A DNA stretch of 64,000 bases from Dryocosmus kuriphilus (taxonomy: Eukaryota > Arthropoda > Insecta > Hymenoptera > Cynipidae): assembly GCA_038277395.1 (NCBI GenBank), contig CM076196.1, positions 97,036,385-97,100,384 on the forward strand, written 5' to 3'. The translations under genes were made by a program, and so were the position numbers. Below the pieces are notes generated by a model, which saw nothing but the letters and a program-made list of their open reading frames with translations, ran no database searches and was not told where the DNA came from. Of this stretch, positions 35,370-46,834 are shown one piece after another. Every line of letters begins with the position of its first letter. The first letter of the stretch is position 1.

Positions 35370-36102
35370 ATTTTCTACTTAAAATAATTTAAGATAACAA
35401 TACTCTTACATAATTAGACCTAGAGAACAAAAGAATGCTACATCTAATTTCTTGCTCTAAAACCGATACATTTGGGTATGACTCCGGTTACACCGACATA
35501 TATTGAAGCAAAATTAATTTTATTCTGTCCAGAAGGGGGGGGGGGGGGGGAGAAGTGGGTTCTTATACTTCCCTTATTATTATTATCATTATTTTTTTTC
35601 TTTCGTGTCATACTTCTGGTCCCGGCTCGTCCAATTTATATAAAAAAAAATGTTTAGGAAATTCAATTTGTACGTCTCTCTATTTACCGATGCTAAAGAA
35701 GGCTTACTTAAATCTGAAGGTAAAAGGAAGTACCACGGAAGTTAGGTAAAAAAAATATTATTAGCTGCATTTAATGAAGGGTTCTGAGGTTTCTTTATTT
35801 TACTAGTTAGGCATTGGTTTTGTTAACCAGCCGAAAACCACTCGCAGACAGTGCATCAGAGAGGGAGAGAGAGAGTGAGAGAGAAGGTAGGGAGAAGGAA
35901 AGAGACATAGGGTAATTTAAGAAAGAGTGAGAGGCGCGCGTAGGAGAAAAGGAGAGAGCATGGTGCGAGCGACTCAGCCAGCCGAGAAAGTACAATGCGG
36001 GAACTACGAGACATTTGTCGGCCCGCTGGGAAAGTTTCGGGCCATTAGAGAGGCGCCTGGACCTTCCAGGTTCTCAACTTGGCCAGTGGCCTACAACAAA
36101 TT
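35370..36102. other. No recognisable gene
   Basis: Holds a G16 run (35535-35550) and a GAGAGAGAG stretch near 35858-35880. No gene evidence. Confidence 0.4.
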
Positions 36103-36348
36103 CTGCTAATATTATTTTCTACATGAAAGAATGTTTTTCCGTTCAAATTGACATTTTCTTTTCATAACCAGATTGTATTTGCTTCCACACATATTTTTTG
36201 AAAGAAATTCTTTGTTCTATTTTTCAGTTCAAAAATGTTTGGGAATAATATATGTGAAAGCAAATACAATCTGGTTAGTTGAAGAAAAAGTAAATTTGAA
36301 CAGTAAAACATTCTTTCATGTAGAAAATAATATTAGCAGAACTTCCCA
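36103..36348. repeat. 246-bp foldback inside the AT-rich repeat
   Basis: TTCTGCTAATATTATTTTCT at 36104 is the exact reverse complement of the stretch ending near 36344. The arms of about 105 bases include TGAAAGAATGTTTT, AACCAGATTGTATTTGCTT and CACA.ATAT. One arm alone is found near 24590-24690. This could be where two inverted copies of the AT-rich repeat meet. Confidence 0.8.
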
Positions 36349-36354
36349 ATAAAA

Positions 36355-37005
36355 TATGAAGGAAAGGGACACATTTGATTTTATTCTTTTTATCAATATT
36401 CTCCCTTAAAAATATTATGACTTGATGTAAATCTTAAAAGTTTCCTTGTATAAAGTTTTAAAACATTTATAGAATATAAAGTACTTCTTTCAACCATTTG
36501 AATAATATATTATATTAGTCATTGCTGTGAAATTCCACTATTAACGTGATCCACAAATTAAAGAATAATCACCGAAACCTTTTGTTGATTTATACTTTGA
36601 TTTAGTGCTTTCCGAAGTGGTAAGTATGCTTATTTCCTATGCTTCAGAAGCTAGTATTAGTGAAACTCAGTAATTTTTTATGTAAAATGCAACAAAATTT
36701 TAGCTTTGCGTGAGTATTCACGTAAAAAATATTATTTCTTGCTGGAGTAAATTTTCAGTTTGATTTATTTGTAGAAGGTTTCAAGATATTACTTTTAACA
36801 CTTTTCATTAACAAATTTTCTTGATTGATATAGGTAGACGCGTTTTTATAAAACTCAAAATTTATCTACTAATTTCCTAATTATATAAAAAGTGATAAAC
36901 TAGTTTTTAAAATTTTTTTATAAATATTAGAAAATTTTATATAAAATTTTATGAGCTCTGTGAAAAATTCCTTTTTTGCGAAAATAATTTTTGCTCGCAA
37001 AAATG
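36355..37005 (+). repeat. AT-rich dispersed repeat, copy iii (inverted)
   Basis: Reverse complement of 31226-31665 and then of 26790-26890 and 25740-25877. It ends at GCTCGCAAAAATG, where the G-run-rich LTR-like element begins. Confidence 0.7.
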
Positions 37006-37274
37006 TGATACGCTCCTTACTTCCAGTATCCGGGGGTTGCATCTGGATTTAGGGAGGTATGCATCGTAGAGGGGGGTTGAAAGCTGTTCTCGTCGTTCGG
37101 CGAGTCAGTGTGCTTTCTCGACGGCGAGTCGGGTGCGCGTGTGTGTCGTCTACCGCGTTAGCGTCGGCGTGGGTGAGTGCTACGGGACGTCGTTTGTTCT
37201 TGGTGTGTTGTTTTCTGGTTTCTTGCGATGTCCTCATCTAAGGCCTTCATGTTCGTGGGGACAAGTTTTTGGCT

Positions 37275-37306
<32 letters not shown>

Positions 37307-37925
37307 ACACCCGAGTGTGTGGTTTAGTGGTGTTCATTAATGCCCTGTAGGCGTCCATCCTGACAGATGGGGGGGGGCGTGAATGCCAGGCGACCGGAAA
37401 GCGACATTCTAGGGGGGGGGGGGGGGGATTTTCCGTGACACTGGTATGCCAGCGTCGCGGGTGGGAACGGGTGTAGGTAAATATGCTCTATTTTTTTTTC
37501 TTTTGAAAGCGGGGGGGGGGGAGGGACTCCGACAGTTATCCCCTGTATGCCAGAGGGGCTTAGTTGAAACGGGCTGGTTGGTATGACAGTCAGCCCGTAA
37601 TGGAGGAAAAGTGAGCGGAGGAGGATCGAGGTTAGTAAGGTAGAGTCGAATTCGTGTTAACTCTTACTATTTTCTTTATTTTTAGGTGAACTCTATTTCT
37701 GAACTGCTAGTCGAAGAAATACAATATTGGCCTAAGCGGCGATTGCGCTCGCTTCGGAGAAGTTCGCTACAAGCGTTGGGAGCCAACTCCTGTATGGGCT
37801 AAGGAACAAGGCGGTGGGAACCACTGCGAAGGCTAGGAAGGAACTGGGACCCAGCTCCTAACTAACTGACGTTTTACAGGAAAACGCGCCATTTTATATC
37901 CGCGGGTTGCGTGGGTGGTGCTCGC
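37006..37925 (-). repeat. G-run-rich LTR-like repeat, copy A
   Basis: Starts TGATACGCTCCTTACTTCCAG and matches 39410-40200 over about 0.9 kb. Shared blocks include TAGGGAGGTAT, TGCCAGAGGGGCTTAGTTG, CCGTAATGGAGGAAAA, AACTCTTAC and TATACCCGCGGGTTG or its variant. Homopolymer runs G30 (37276-37305), G16 (37412-37427) and G11 (37511-37521) punctuate it. On the minus strand a TATAAAATGG box lies near 37895, and the far end reads ...GTATCA. This is consistent with a minus-strand LTR, but the outer boundary beyond 37925 is not shared with copy B. Confidence 0.6.
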
Positions 37926-38180
37926 GAGTGGACGGAAAAGCACAGGATTCAGCGGTGGGTGTGCGTGAGTCGAGCTTTGCTGGCGCTTTCGCTCGCGGCC
38001 CTCCGCAACAACGACTCGACTCCGCTACCGCTTTGTAAGCTACTATTTGACCATGGTTACTCCTTACGTGGTCGGACTTTTTGTCCGTGTCGCTGTTTCT
38101 CTCTTTTCGTTGGCGCTGTAGTGAGTGTGGTTGTTCACCATCACTGCCATCGACTTCGTGAGTTGGATGTGCCGAATCTC

Positions 38181-39409
38181 TCAAAGTGCTGGATGTGGGC
38201 CCTTCAGAATCGAAAGTGTCGATCCTTGCAAGAGGTTTTGTGGTTGGTATTGTCGTAACCCTTTCACGGCCCATACTGTAGCCAACAATTCCTTTTCAGA
38301 AGTAGTGTAACCCTCCACCGCTTTATTTAGGGTTCTGGATATAAATGGACAAGGGTATCCTTTTTGAAATAGTACTGCTCCTAAACCCTGGTATAACGCG
38401 TCGGTAGACAAAGTAAACTGTTCCTTGAAGTTGGGCAATTTCAGAACTTGTACCAACATTAAAGCGTGCCTTAGGTCAAAAAAGGATTTTTCGCAATCTG
38501 GTGTCCAGTCGAATATATGTAGTTTCTTTTTGTGTTAATTTGGTTAGTGGTCGAGCTATGCTGAAGAAGTTCTTAATAAACTTTCGGTAGTATCCGGCTA
38601 GACCAAGGAACGGTTGGATGTCCTTGACTGTTTTTAATTCTCTAAGTTTCTTATTGCTTCGATTTTCAAGGGGTTAAGTTTAATTCCATCTTTAGTAATT
38701 AGATGTGCCAGGTACTCGAGTTCTGGCTTGAGGTACCCGCATTTATTTGGTTCGAGCCGCAATCCGAGTTCCTGCATTCTTTTGACACTTTTTCCAGGTT
38801 TCTATTGTGTTCGTCGAAAGTGCTTCCATATATCACAATGTCATCGATGTAGACAAAACAGCTAGTAGCAATTAATCCTCTAAATGCGCTGTCCATCATT
38901 CTCTAGAGAGTGGACGGGGCATTTTTCAGGCCGAACGATAAACGATTATACTCCTAGTGGCCTTGGCCTGTAGTAGAGGATGCGGTGTATTTTTTACTTG
39001 CCACTTTCATTGGGATTTGGTTAAAACCTGCAGTCATATCAAAAGCTGAGAATAAATTTGAGTTACCGAGTTTGTCGAGTATGTCATCTATAGCCAGAAG
39101 GGGATAGGCATCCTGATTTGTGTCTTTATTCAGTTCCCGAAAATCTACCGCCATTCGCAGTTTATTTCCTTTCTTGGGAACAATCCAGAGAGGGAAATTA
39201 TAAGGAGACTGGAATTCTCTGATGACTGACTTTTCTAATAATCTATTAGTTTCTTCAAGTGAGAATTCTCGGTGTTTTTCTGGTTGTTTGTGAGACAGCA
39301 AATTAATTATTTTGCCAGAGTTCAAGATGATTTCGTGCTCGGTTAAGTTTTTACAAGGGAGCGGATTTCCTTCGAGTGTGAAAACTTCCTGATACTTACG
39401 TATAAATTT
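38181..39409 (-). pseudogene. Ty3/gypsy-type reverse transcriptase and RNase H remnant
   Basis: Minus-strand order: KFIRKYQEVFTLEGNPLPC (39409-39353), NRLLEKSVIREFQSPYNFPL with WIVPKKGNKLRMAVDFRELN (39325-38954), and FSAFDMTAGFNQIPM (motif A). Next comes ATSCFVYIDDIVIYGSTFDE (38899-38699, the YIDD box), then FKEQFTLSTDALYQGLGAVL and SEKELLATVWAVKGLRQY of RNase H (38459-38181). This is the usual gypsy pol order. Frameshifts lie between blocks, and the sequence stops within RNase H, so integrase is absent. Its N-terminal side is cut at 39409 by the LTR-like insertion and resumes at 40531. Confidence 0.85.
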
Positions 39410-40530
39410 TGATATGCTCCTTACTTCCAGTATTAGGTGGTTGGATCTAGATTAGGGAGGTATACGTCGTGGGGGGGGGGGGCGGTAAACGAAGTACTGG
39501 GAGTACGGTGAGTCAGTATTATTTCGATTGGGCGAGTCGGGTGTGCGTGCCTGATCTCGTCGTGTGTGTCGGCTACCGCGTTAGTGCCTGCGTGCGGGAT
39601 TGTAATGTGACTTCGTCTGCCCTTTTTGTGTCCCTTTCTGGTTTCGTGTTATATCTTCGTCTAATGCCCTCATATCAGTGGGCACATGTTTTTGGATCTT
39701 GGGGGGGGGGGGGGGGTAGGCAGGAAAAAATTAATCGTGGGGGGGGGGGGTCTCTCGAAAAGTTATCCTCTGGTATGCCAGAGGGGCTTAGTTGGAACGG
39801 GCTGATTGATATGCCAGTCAGACCGTAATGGAGGAAAAATGGGTGGAGGAGGATGGGGGATAATAATGTAGAGTCCAGCTTAGTTAACTCTTACCACTTT
39901 ATTTTAGGTTTACATTTTCTTCCCTCGGAGTTGAAGAAAATACAAATACGACCTCTCACGGCAAGCCCTGAATTGTAAACCAACTCGCGGATGGAGGTGT
40001 GTGTGAGAGAGACTGCGGCGATTGAGTTCGCTTCGGAAAAGTCCTCTACAAGAATTTGGAAGCCAACTTCTGTAGGGGCTTTGGACCAAGGCGGTGGGAA
40101 ACACTGCCTTGGCTTAGTAAGGAACTGGCATCCAGCTCCGAACTAACTGATGTTTTGTGGAAAAACGCGGCCTTTTATACCCGCGGGTTGCATGGGTGAT
40201 AGACCAGGGGAGCGCGAGGGCAAGAAGCGTCCGCGTGGGTGGACTTTTCAGGCGACTCGCACTGTAACGAGGCCCATTTTTTCGGTGGTAACTCGGCCAT
40301 TTGCCCTTTACCATGCTGCGTATAGACGCGAACCTTGCAAACCTAGCCACCCCATGGCAAGAGGGAAACCTGCTTATCCGGGGTCGCTCTTATGTATTTA
40401 TTCTAGATTATATATTAGACATGAAAACTAAGTGGCCTAACGAATTAGAGAAACGTCGTCAGAGAGGATATTTTATATTATTAATAGCGATAAAAAATAT
40501 TCTCGCCCTTTGCGAGCCGCCTAAAACTGT
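39410..40530 (-). mobile_element. G-run-rich LTR-like element, copy B, inserted in gypsy pol
   Basis: It begins TGATATGCTCCTTACTTCCAG, like copy A. It lies between two halves of one open reading: KIQHLEPPIKEIMKK ends at 40531 and FIRKYQEVFTLEG starts at 39409. On the minus strand a GGTATAAAAGGCCGCG TATA box sits near 40172. G12, G16 and G12 runs occur at 39471, 39701 and 39739. I found no obvious target duplication. A solo LTR of another family is the best explanation. Confidence 0.65.
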
Positions 40531-41208
40531 TCTTCTTCATTATCTCCTTTATTGGTGGCTCCAAGTGTTGGATCTTCGATAGTTTAATCAATTCTTCTAT
40601 TCTATGTTGGTTTTTTTATGTTGGGGTTTTCATCTTTCCTTTAGGGATTCTTCACGTGAAGTGATTTTATTGATTCCTTCGAATTTAATTTTCTTAAGGA
40701 TTTCTAGGGCTTTTTTATCATAACTGAAAATTGGCAATTTTACCAAGTTGTTTTGGATTTTGTAGATTCCATCTGATATCTCGACATTTTTTTCTATTCA
40801 GATGTCCTGATCTTCGGCTTTTATTTGGATTGTGCATGTTTGGTATGTTGCGCTACTGATCTATTCTTCGTCCTGGTGTAATGGAAGTTTATAGTTTCCT
40901 ATAATCAGAAAACTAGGAGTGAGCGCGCATCTGTTATACTTTTTGACGGATTGCATCCCTATAATGCCATCCTCATGGAGTGGAAAATCGTTACCTACTA
41001 GGTGAAACAATTGTTTTCTATTGAAGTATTTCAGGTAAACTGCTTTCTCGGAGAAATGTTCGTCGTTGCCCATGACAAATTTTTTGCACAATTTAAATAG
41101 TTTATCTTCCGGTAATAGTATTCCCTGTTTAATTAAATTTATTGCTGCTTCGCTGTCTACGAGTAATCTATATTCTCTTTCTCCTCGCTTTCCGTGTATT
41201 GATTGCAA
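40531..41208 (-). pseudogene. Ty3/gypsy protease region
   Basis: The frame holds EREYRLLVDSEAAINLIKQG, a retropepsin-like LVDS.AAINLI site where the usual D-T/S-G-A has become D-S-E-A. It is followed by LVGNDFPLHEDGIIGMQSVK; the GIIGM block is the flap-distal I-G motif of gypsy proteases. The frame breaks near 40861, then continues with broken pol-linker sequence to KIQHLEPPIKEIMKK. It overlaps the end of gag by about 50 bases in another frame, as expected for a frameshifted gag-pol junction, though decay makes this uncertain. Confidence 0.75.
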
Positions 41209-42302
41209 CTTTCCAGATATGGTTGAAATTCTGCTTCTTCCTCGGAGGTTACTTGTTCCTGAATTTCTTCAAATGTAATTTCTGTAGAATCTACTATTTC
41301 GTTTGTTTCCTGTATACTCCTGACTGGTTGGGGCGGTCGTTTCCAGGTTTGAGTTGGGCAAAAATTTTGTGATTTCGTGTTACATTGTGATGATATATGG
41401 CCTAATTTGCTACATTTAAAGCATTTCATGCTTGCTGTATCTGATAATGGCATGTCTTGGCTGTTAAGCCCTTTTTCCGTGGTATTTTCTTGTGTGCCAC
41501 TGGCTTGAGCAATCAAATTTTCAGACCAATTTCCCCTTCCTTAAATTTTGTAGATATCTGTTGATATTTTCGGTTTCCTCAATTTTAATGCGCAATCGCC
41601 TCTCTATGGGGCTTGAATGTTGCCCCTGGATACTATAGTTCAGTTAATTTGTTATTTGTCTGAACCGAAGTGAGAAATTTTGCACTGTTTCCGCGGTTCC
41701 CTGTTTACAATTTTCGAGTTTTGATTTCAGTGCTAGCGCGAATCTCGGCTGTTTGATGTTTTGTCTTAGAGCATCAAAAAGATCTTCAAAGGAGTGAATG
41801 GGTATGAAACGAATTGCTTTTTCGGCCGGACCTTTAATTTTTTGGGACAGAATGAAGTCTAAAAGGATATTCTGCTGGTAGCGGCGTAGCTTTGCTCATC
41901 TAACACTTTTCATAAAGTCCTCCACCCCAATATCGTCCTGTCCATTTATTATTGTAATAGTGTCCAAGATATAATTTGCTTTGAGAGTTTCTTCTTCCTG
42001 TCGTGGCGCGGACAGTGCTAGATGACGTATGTCTCCGTTTTGGTCTAATAATTCTTATTGCGCTGTTTTCTATCTTCCATGGCTTGTTGGTCCACATCGT
42101 TTTTATTCATAGATAGTGACTCTTCATCCTCGGTCATTTCAGGCTGGTCGGTTAATACCTCACGGAATCGATTATCGTTTTTCCTGTTTCAAAGTGGCTT
42201 GTCCTGTCGGTATCGCTTCAGCTTTGGCCAGCAGTTGAATTAAGAGTTCATTAGTGGATGAGGCAGGAATTTGTGTTCGATCTAACGACGACGAGCGAGA
42301 CA
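41157..42302 (-). pseudogene. Ty3/gypsy gag remnant with CCHC zinc knuckle
   Basis: The likely start at 42302 reads MSRSSSLDRTQIPASSTNEL. The body is broken by several stops (42240-41520). The C-terminal 120 codons (41516-41157) are open and contain MKCFKCSKLGHISSQCNTKS, a perfect C-X2-C-X4-H-X4-C nucleocapsid knuckle, then a Glu-rich tail (EITFEEIQEQVTSEEEAEFQ). Order and strand match the protease and RT downstream, so they are one retrotransposon. Confidence 0.8.
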
Positions 42303-42632
42303 TAACGGCGCTTAAGAAGGGGGGTGAAAGTTCGTCGAAAGTCTCCCGTGCTATCCGTTTCGTCTATTGCGTTCATAGAGCTCGCGAGCATGCGGAGTAT
42401 GCCTTACCCAGTACTTGAATCTTTACTCCACCCGATGTGAAACTAACTTTGGTTCGGTTACCTTCCACAGACCACAAAGGAGATTTACACTCTTCAAGTA
42501 TTATTTTCGCTGACACAATCTTACAGTCAATTTGATGCTTAGGCTTACGTTTTAATAGGTATTCTTCCAGATAAGGTTTGTCAATTACCGTAGACTTCTT
42601 TCTTCTTTAACGGAAAGGACGCGCCTCTGGTA
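42303..42632 (-). other. Gypsy 5' leader, inner part
   Basis: Untranslated leader of the minus-strand gypsy element up to the point where the pogo transposon entered at TA 42631-42632. It continues at 48938. Confidence 0.55.
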
Positions 42633-42662
42633 AGGTAAAGTACCAAATACTCGGACAAAGGA
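42633..42662. repeat. Left TIR of the pogo element
   Basis: AGGTAAAGTACCAAATACTC and onward mirrors the end at 48908-48935. Confidence 0.85.
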
Positions 42663-43450
42663 TAATTTCGAACCAATAGTGGGACACCGTCGTTAAATCA
42701 ATTTTATTTATTTGAAAATGTCTTTTAATATTAGTGTTTTTGGATTAAATGAGATTTCTGACAATATTGATCAAAAGCAAGTCGATACTTGAATTATGCA
42801 AATAATTTATTGGTAATGGTAATTGGCGATGGTATTGTGGTGACCTTACCGCTCGATTTGGATGAAACCGGAGGCAAAACACGGTCTCGATGAAAGTGAT
42901 TTAAACAAACATTTCACATTTTTTATCGAAATGTAACGTAATATACTTTTAGATTAGACACTTATCTATGAAATTCAGTTTAAAAAATACAAAATTTATT
43001 ATTCATTTTTGAATAATCAGTTGTCCCGGTACCGTTTCACGATTTCGTACGTGACCGTAATTCTGGACAAATTTTCAGCCTTGTCCAAGTTTTACCGTCA
43101 CTCTTTCCAAGCGGCAGTAGAAGCCGGACAGATATAAGGCGACCACGTGGTTGACCGTGAGTTTTAATTAAAATCATTATTATAATTTAATTCTGCGTAT
43201 TCTTGAAGAGCTTATTAGTTTATTATTCTTTACGCGAGTTATAATAAGCTGAAAATTGTATGCGAAAGCGGTTTATATGGCAGCTACACGTCAAAGTGGA
43301 TATTATAACCTATAAAATTTCATGAGGTAAGTAAATATCAATATGAATAGAGCTTAAATTTTGACGCAAATTGTTTATGATGTTTATTCTAAAACTTGTA
43401 AAATGAATTTGAATTTTCAAATGTAAATTTCAAACTACAATCTGTCACAG

Positions 43451-44962
43451 TGGCCAAAATTAAAAATCAAAAAGTCATCAATACTCAGCAAAAGCATAAA
43501 CAAAGAAGTCGTAAATGCTTAAAAAAGAAAAACGTTCGAGAAAATTATACAAAACAAGCTCTCACAGCAGCTTTAAATGAAGTTGGAAAAGGTGAGACTA
43601 TCAGGAAAATTGCAGAAAGATTTAAAGTACCTAAGAGTACGCTGTTCAATAAATCGAAAAATCACTCTCCGATTGGCTGTAGAAAAGGTCCACCTACGAT
43701 ACTTCAAAGTGAAGAAGAAGTTGCAATTGTTAAATGGATAAAAGGCTGTGCAGAGTTGGGATTTCCTGTTAATTCAGAGCAGCTTCTCTACTGTGTTCAA
43801 AAATTTATCAATGACACCAAAAGGCAGAATCGTTTTAAAAATAACAGGCCTGGAAGGCACTGGTTAAAGGGATTTATGAGACGTCATCCTGATGTAACTT
43901 TGAGAAAAGCGCAAAATTTAACTAGTACAAGAGCATCAGTAGACGAGTGTGAAGTACGTGAGTGGTTTAAAAGAGTGAAAAATATTTTGCAGAATCAAGA
44001 TCGTTTGGATATAGATCCTTCTCGTTACTTCAACTGTGATGAATCTTCGTTTCAGTTATGTCCAGACAGTGGTAAAGTTTTAGCAGAAAAAGGTGCACCG
44101 ACTGTTTACAGTGTTTGTGGAAGGAACGATAAGGAATGTCTGACAGTTCTTGTTACAGCGAGTGCTTCAGGAGCAATGCCACCGCCAATGATTTTATTCG
44201 AGGGTAAGACTGCTCCGAAAAAAGAACTGGTATCCAAAATACCTCAATCGTGGGGAATTGGTTTAACTGAAAGTGGTTGGATGAAATCAGATAGTTTTGA
44301 CTGTTATGTAGCCAATGTTTTTTTTAAGTGGCTGAAAGAGAAAAATATTGAATTTCCAGTGGTATTATTCTTGGACGGACATTCATCGCACATCACTTTA
44401 CCCCTGTATAAATTCTGTAAAGAGAATAGAATTATACTAGTGCCCTTTTTTCCAGACTCCACACATTTTTTGCAACCGCTCGATGTTGCATTTTTTCATC
44501 CTCTAAAAAAAAATACAAAGAAGTTCTTTTAAAATGGAGGATTGAAAATAATGTTATCACTGTAAAAAAAGACATGTTTGTTACTGTATTGGAAATGGCA
44601 CTCGCTGAAATGAATTTTGGTGACATCGTAATCAGTGGATTTAAAAGATGTGGGTTATGTCCATTTAATCCAGATGCTCCCAATTATAATCTTTTTAAAA
44701 AAGGGAAGAAAAGTTTTTAAAAAATTCAACAGATTGAAGCAGATGTTTCACTGGAAACGGAAAATTCCAATTCCATCATCGAGCATTTGGATGAAAGTAA
44801 GGTGGCTTTACAATTTTTTGAGAATCATTTTATCGGCTCCAGTTTATTACAAGATTTTCAAGCAAGAGAAAATAAATTTAATAACGAACCACTGAATATT
44901 GGTAAAGAAGATCTGTTCAGAATTTGGTGTGAATTGAAAAGAATAAGTGGTATTTCTAAATA
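43451..44962 (+). pseudogene. pogo-family transposase, DDE exon
   Basis: Encodes the N-terminal Psq-type helix-turn-helix (ENYTKQALTAALNEVGKGET, then AERFKVPKSTLFNK). A CENPB-type second domain follows (GRHWLKGFMRRHPDVTLRKA), then the DDE core: RYFNCDESSFQLCP (Asp 1), VVLFLDGHSSHITLPLYKFC (Asp 2) and FPDSTHFLQPLDVAFFHPLK (Asp 3). The A9 run at 44505 is one base short, and the frame shifts into VLLKWRIENNVITVKKDMF and GFKRCGLCPFNPDAPN. A TAA near 44719 interrupts the next stretch. The reading begins at TGTCACAG/TGGCCAAAATT, so the ATG may be split by an upstream intron (A/TGGCC). A donor G/GTAAAG at 44901 would splice in phase 1 to 45103; reading on instead stops at 44962. Confidence 0.85.
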
Positions 44963-45102
44963 ATTAAATATACTTAAGCTTTCTATGGTGTTTTGATTTT
45001 TGTGCTGTCTATTATGTGTGTAAATCTATAAGCGATGAATTATTTAGCAATAGATACTAATGTGTTTATAATTACTGCATAATTATCATTTAAGCAACAC
45101 AG

Positions 45103-46614
45103 GATCTAGAGAAAATTTAAATGATGTAAACATTAGTAATAATGTATCCAAAAGTAGTAAATCAATCAACGATGAAGTTTTTACTCCAAATGAAACTACG
45201 AGTAGTGTTTCAATTGATGACAATTCAATAGTTATTGTATTGCAATCCGAAGGCACGAGTCAGCCTTTTGCCACAGAACCAGTACTCGACAACATGTTCA
45301 TTGATTTATCTGAACCAGAAGGTTAGTTATCATTTTTTTAAATTGAATTGCATGATTTTCTTACATTAAACAAGTACGTACTTGAGTGTCATATAATTTA
45401 TTGTAGATGCCCGTACACTGAACTCTATGCATTGTCAAATAGAATTGAGCGAAGGTGTTGTAGCTACGGAAGAGACCAATTTATTTATAGAAAATATTAG
45501 TGATACCAGGTCCTCATTTTATTCTGAAAACTGTGAACCACTGACAGGAAAAAATGTATCCATAACAGATTTAGGGAGTTCATCGAGGCCAGAAGGTTAG
45601 CGTAGTCATTATTTTAATTTTATCATAGTGGAGTTATACCAAAATGTAAATTCTCTTTATTTTCAAAAAAAACTTGGTTATAAATTTTGCTAATTTTTTA
45701 AGGTATAATACTCACTTTTAAACAGAAAAATGACTTATTTTTAATGAAAAATAAGGCATCCTATTCAAATCTTATGCACAAAAGGTTAGACCTGTATATA
45801 CTAAAAGAAGTTTTTTTACAGAAACTTTTGATGATGAAAATTATTCATCAATAGCTAAATGCTCTGAACCAATGTTAACTAGTACACAGACAAAGCCGGA
45901 AGCGCAAGGTAATTACTTATTCCACTCTCATATTACTATTATTTATTGTGAATAGCTACATATTAATTTAACTCCATTTTTAGACGTTCCTGTTTTGAAA
46001 TCTTTGGATTTTCAAATGAACAAAGAAAATGCTGCCTTAAAGAATAAAAAGGGCAAATCAATTTTCCAAAACACTAGTGACTTCAGATTTCCTTTAACAG
46101 ATGTGAGCCCTGTTCAAATGTCAATAAGTAAACCGACTTTTAAAGTCAATGTCGAAACAAACTATTCTACAACTAGTAGTGAAAATCCAGCATCTGACGA
46201 TGGTTTTATGAGCACGCATCTAGATACAACTGGTGAGATTTTTAATTTACCGTTACTAAATGAATATATGTGACTCACTTTGTTTATACTTTTTATCATT
46301 AATTTCAAAAAAATGCTGTAGATGAATTGCCTTTGGATCTGTCGAATGGATCATCAAAGTCATTTGTCTATCACGAAGAGAACGAAAAAATTCAAAATGA
46401 AAAAGATGGTTCTAGTGAAAAAATAGTTCCTGAAAGAAGTGTTCTTCATGGTATGTTATGCTACAGAAATTTTCTCAAAAAATATTAATTTATTTATTTA
46501 CTGATTTATTTATTTAAAATTAAATACATTTATATATTTTTATAGAATTGCAAAATATAACTAATGGCTCCTATACCGAATGTATTATACATGAAAAAGA
46601 AAGTGTACAAGAAG
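45103..46614 (+). pseudogene. Six consecutive phase-1 symmetric exons of the pogo gene
   Basis: Exons inferred by eye: 45103-45321 (219), 45407-45595 (189), 45822-45908 (87), 45984-46232 (249), 46322-46450 (129) and 46546-46614 (69). Every length is a multiple of three, every intron is bounded by G/GT...AG, and every junction splits the codon after its first base. Open frames run through all of them. The products are acidic and Ser/Thr-rich with a weak recurring EP box (TEPVLDN, CEPLTGKN, SEPMLTST). The codon after each junction encodes Gly, Asp or Glu. The pattern suggests exon duplication and skippable cassettes. No known pogo protein I can recall has such a tail. Splicing is not demonstrated. 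Confidence 0.65.
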
Positions 46615-46632
46615 GTAATATATATTTTATTA

Positions 46633-46800
46633 CATTCTCATCAGAGAATGTATTTGAGTTGTGTAAAACTTGACCCCCCCCCCCCCCCCCCCATTTTTTG
46701 TGAAATGTCCACGTTTTGTGACCCCTGAATCCGAAAAACATGTCTTTACCAATGCGTCTGTCAGTAGATTTTTATGTTATTAATTATGATTACAAGAATT
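46633..46800 (+). repeat. Truncated higher-order repeat core in an intron, copy D
   Basis: TACATTCTCATCAGAGAATG and CCACGTTTTGTGACC match the core of copies A and C. A C19 run at 46674-46692 replaces part of it. It lies in the last intron of the pogo gene. Confidence 0.7.
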
Positions 46801-46834
46801 TTTATATGTATTACAAATGATTATACTTTTGTAG

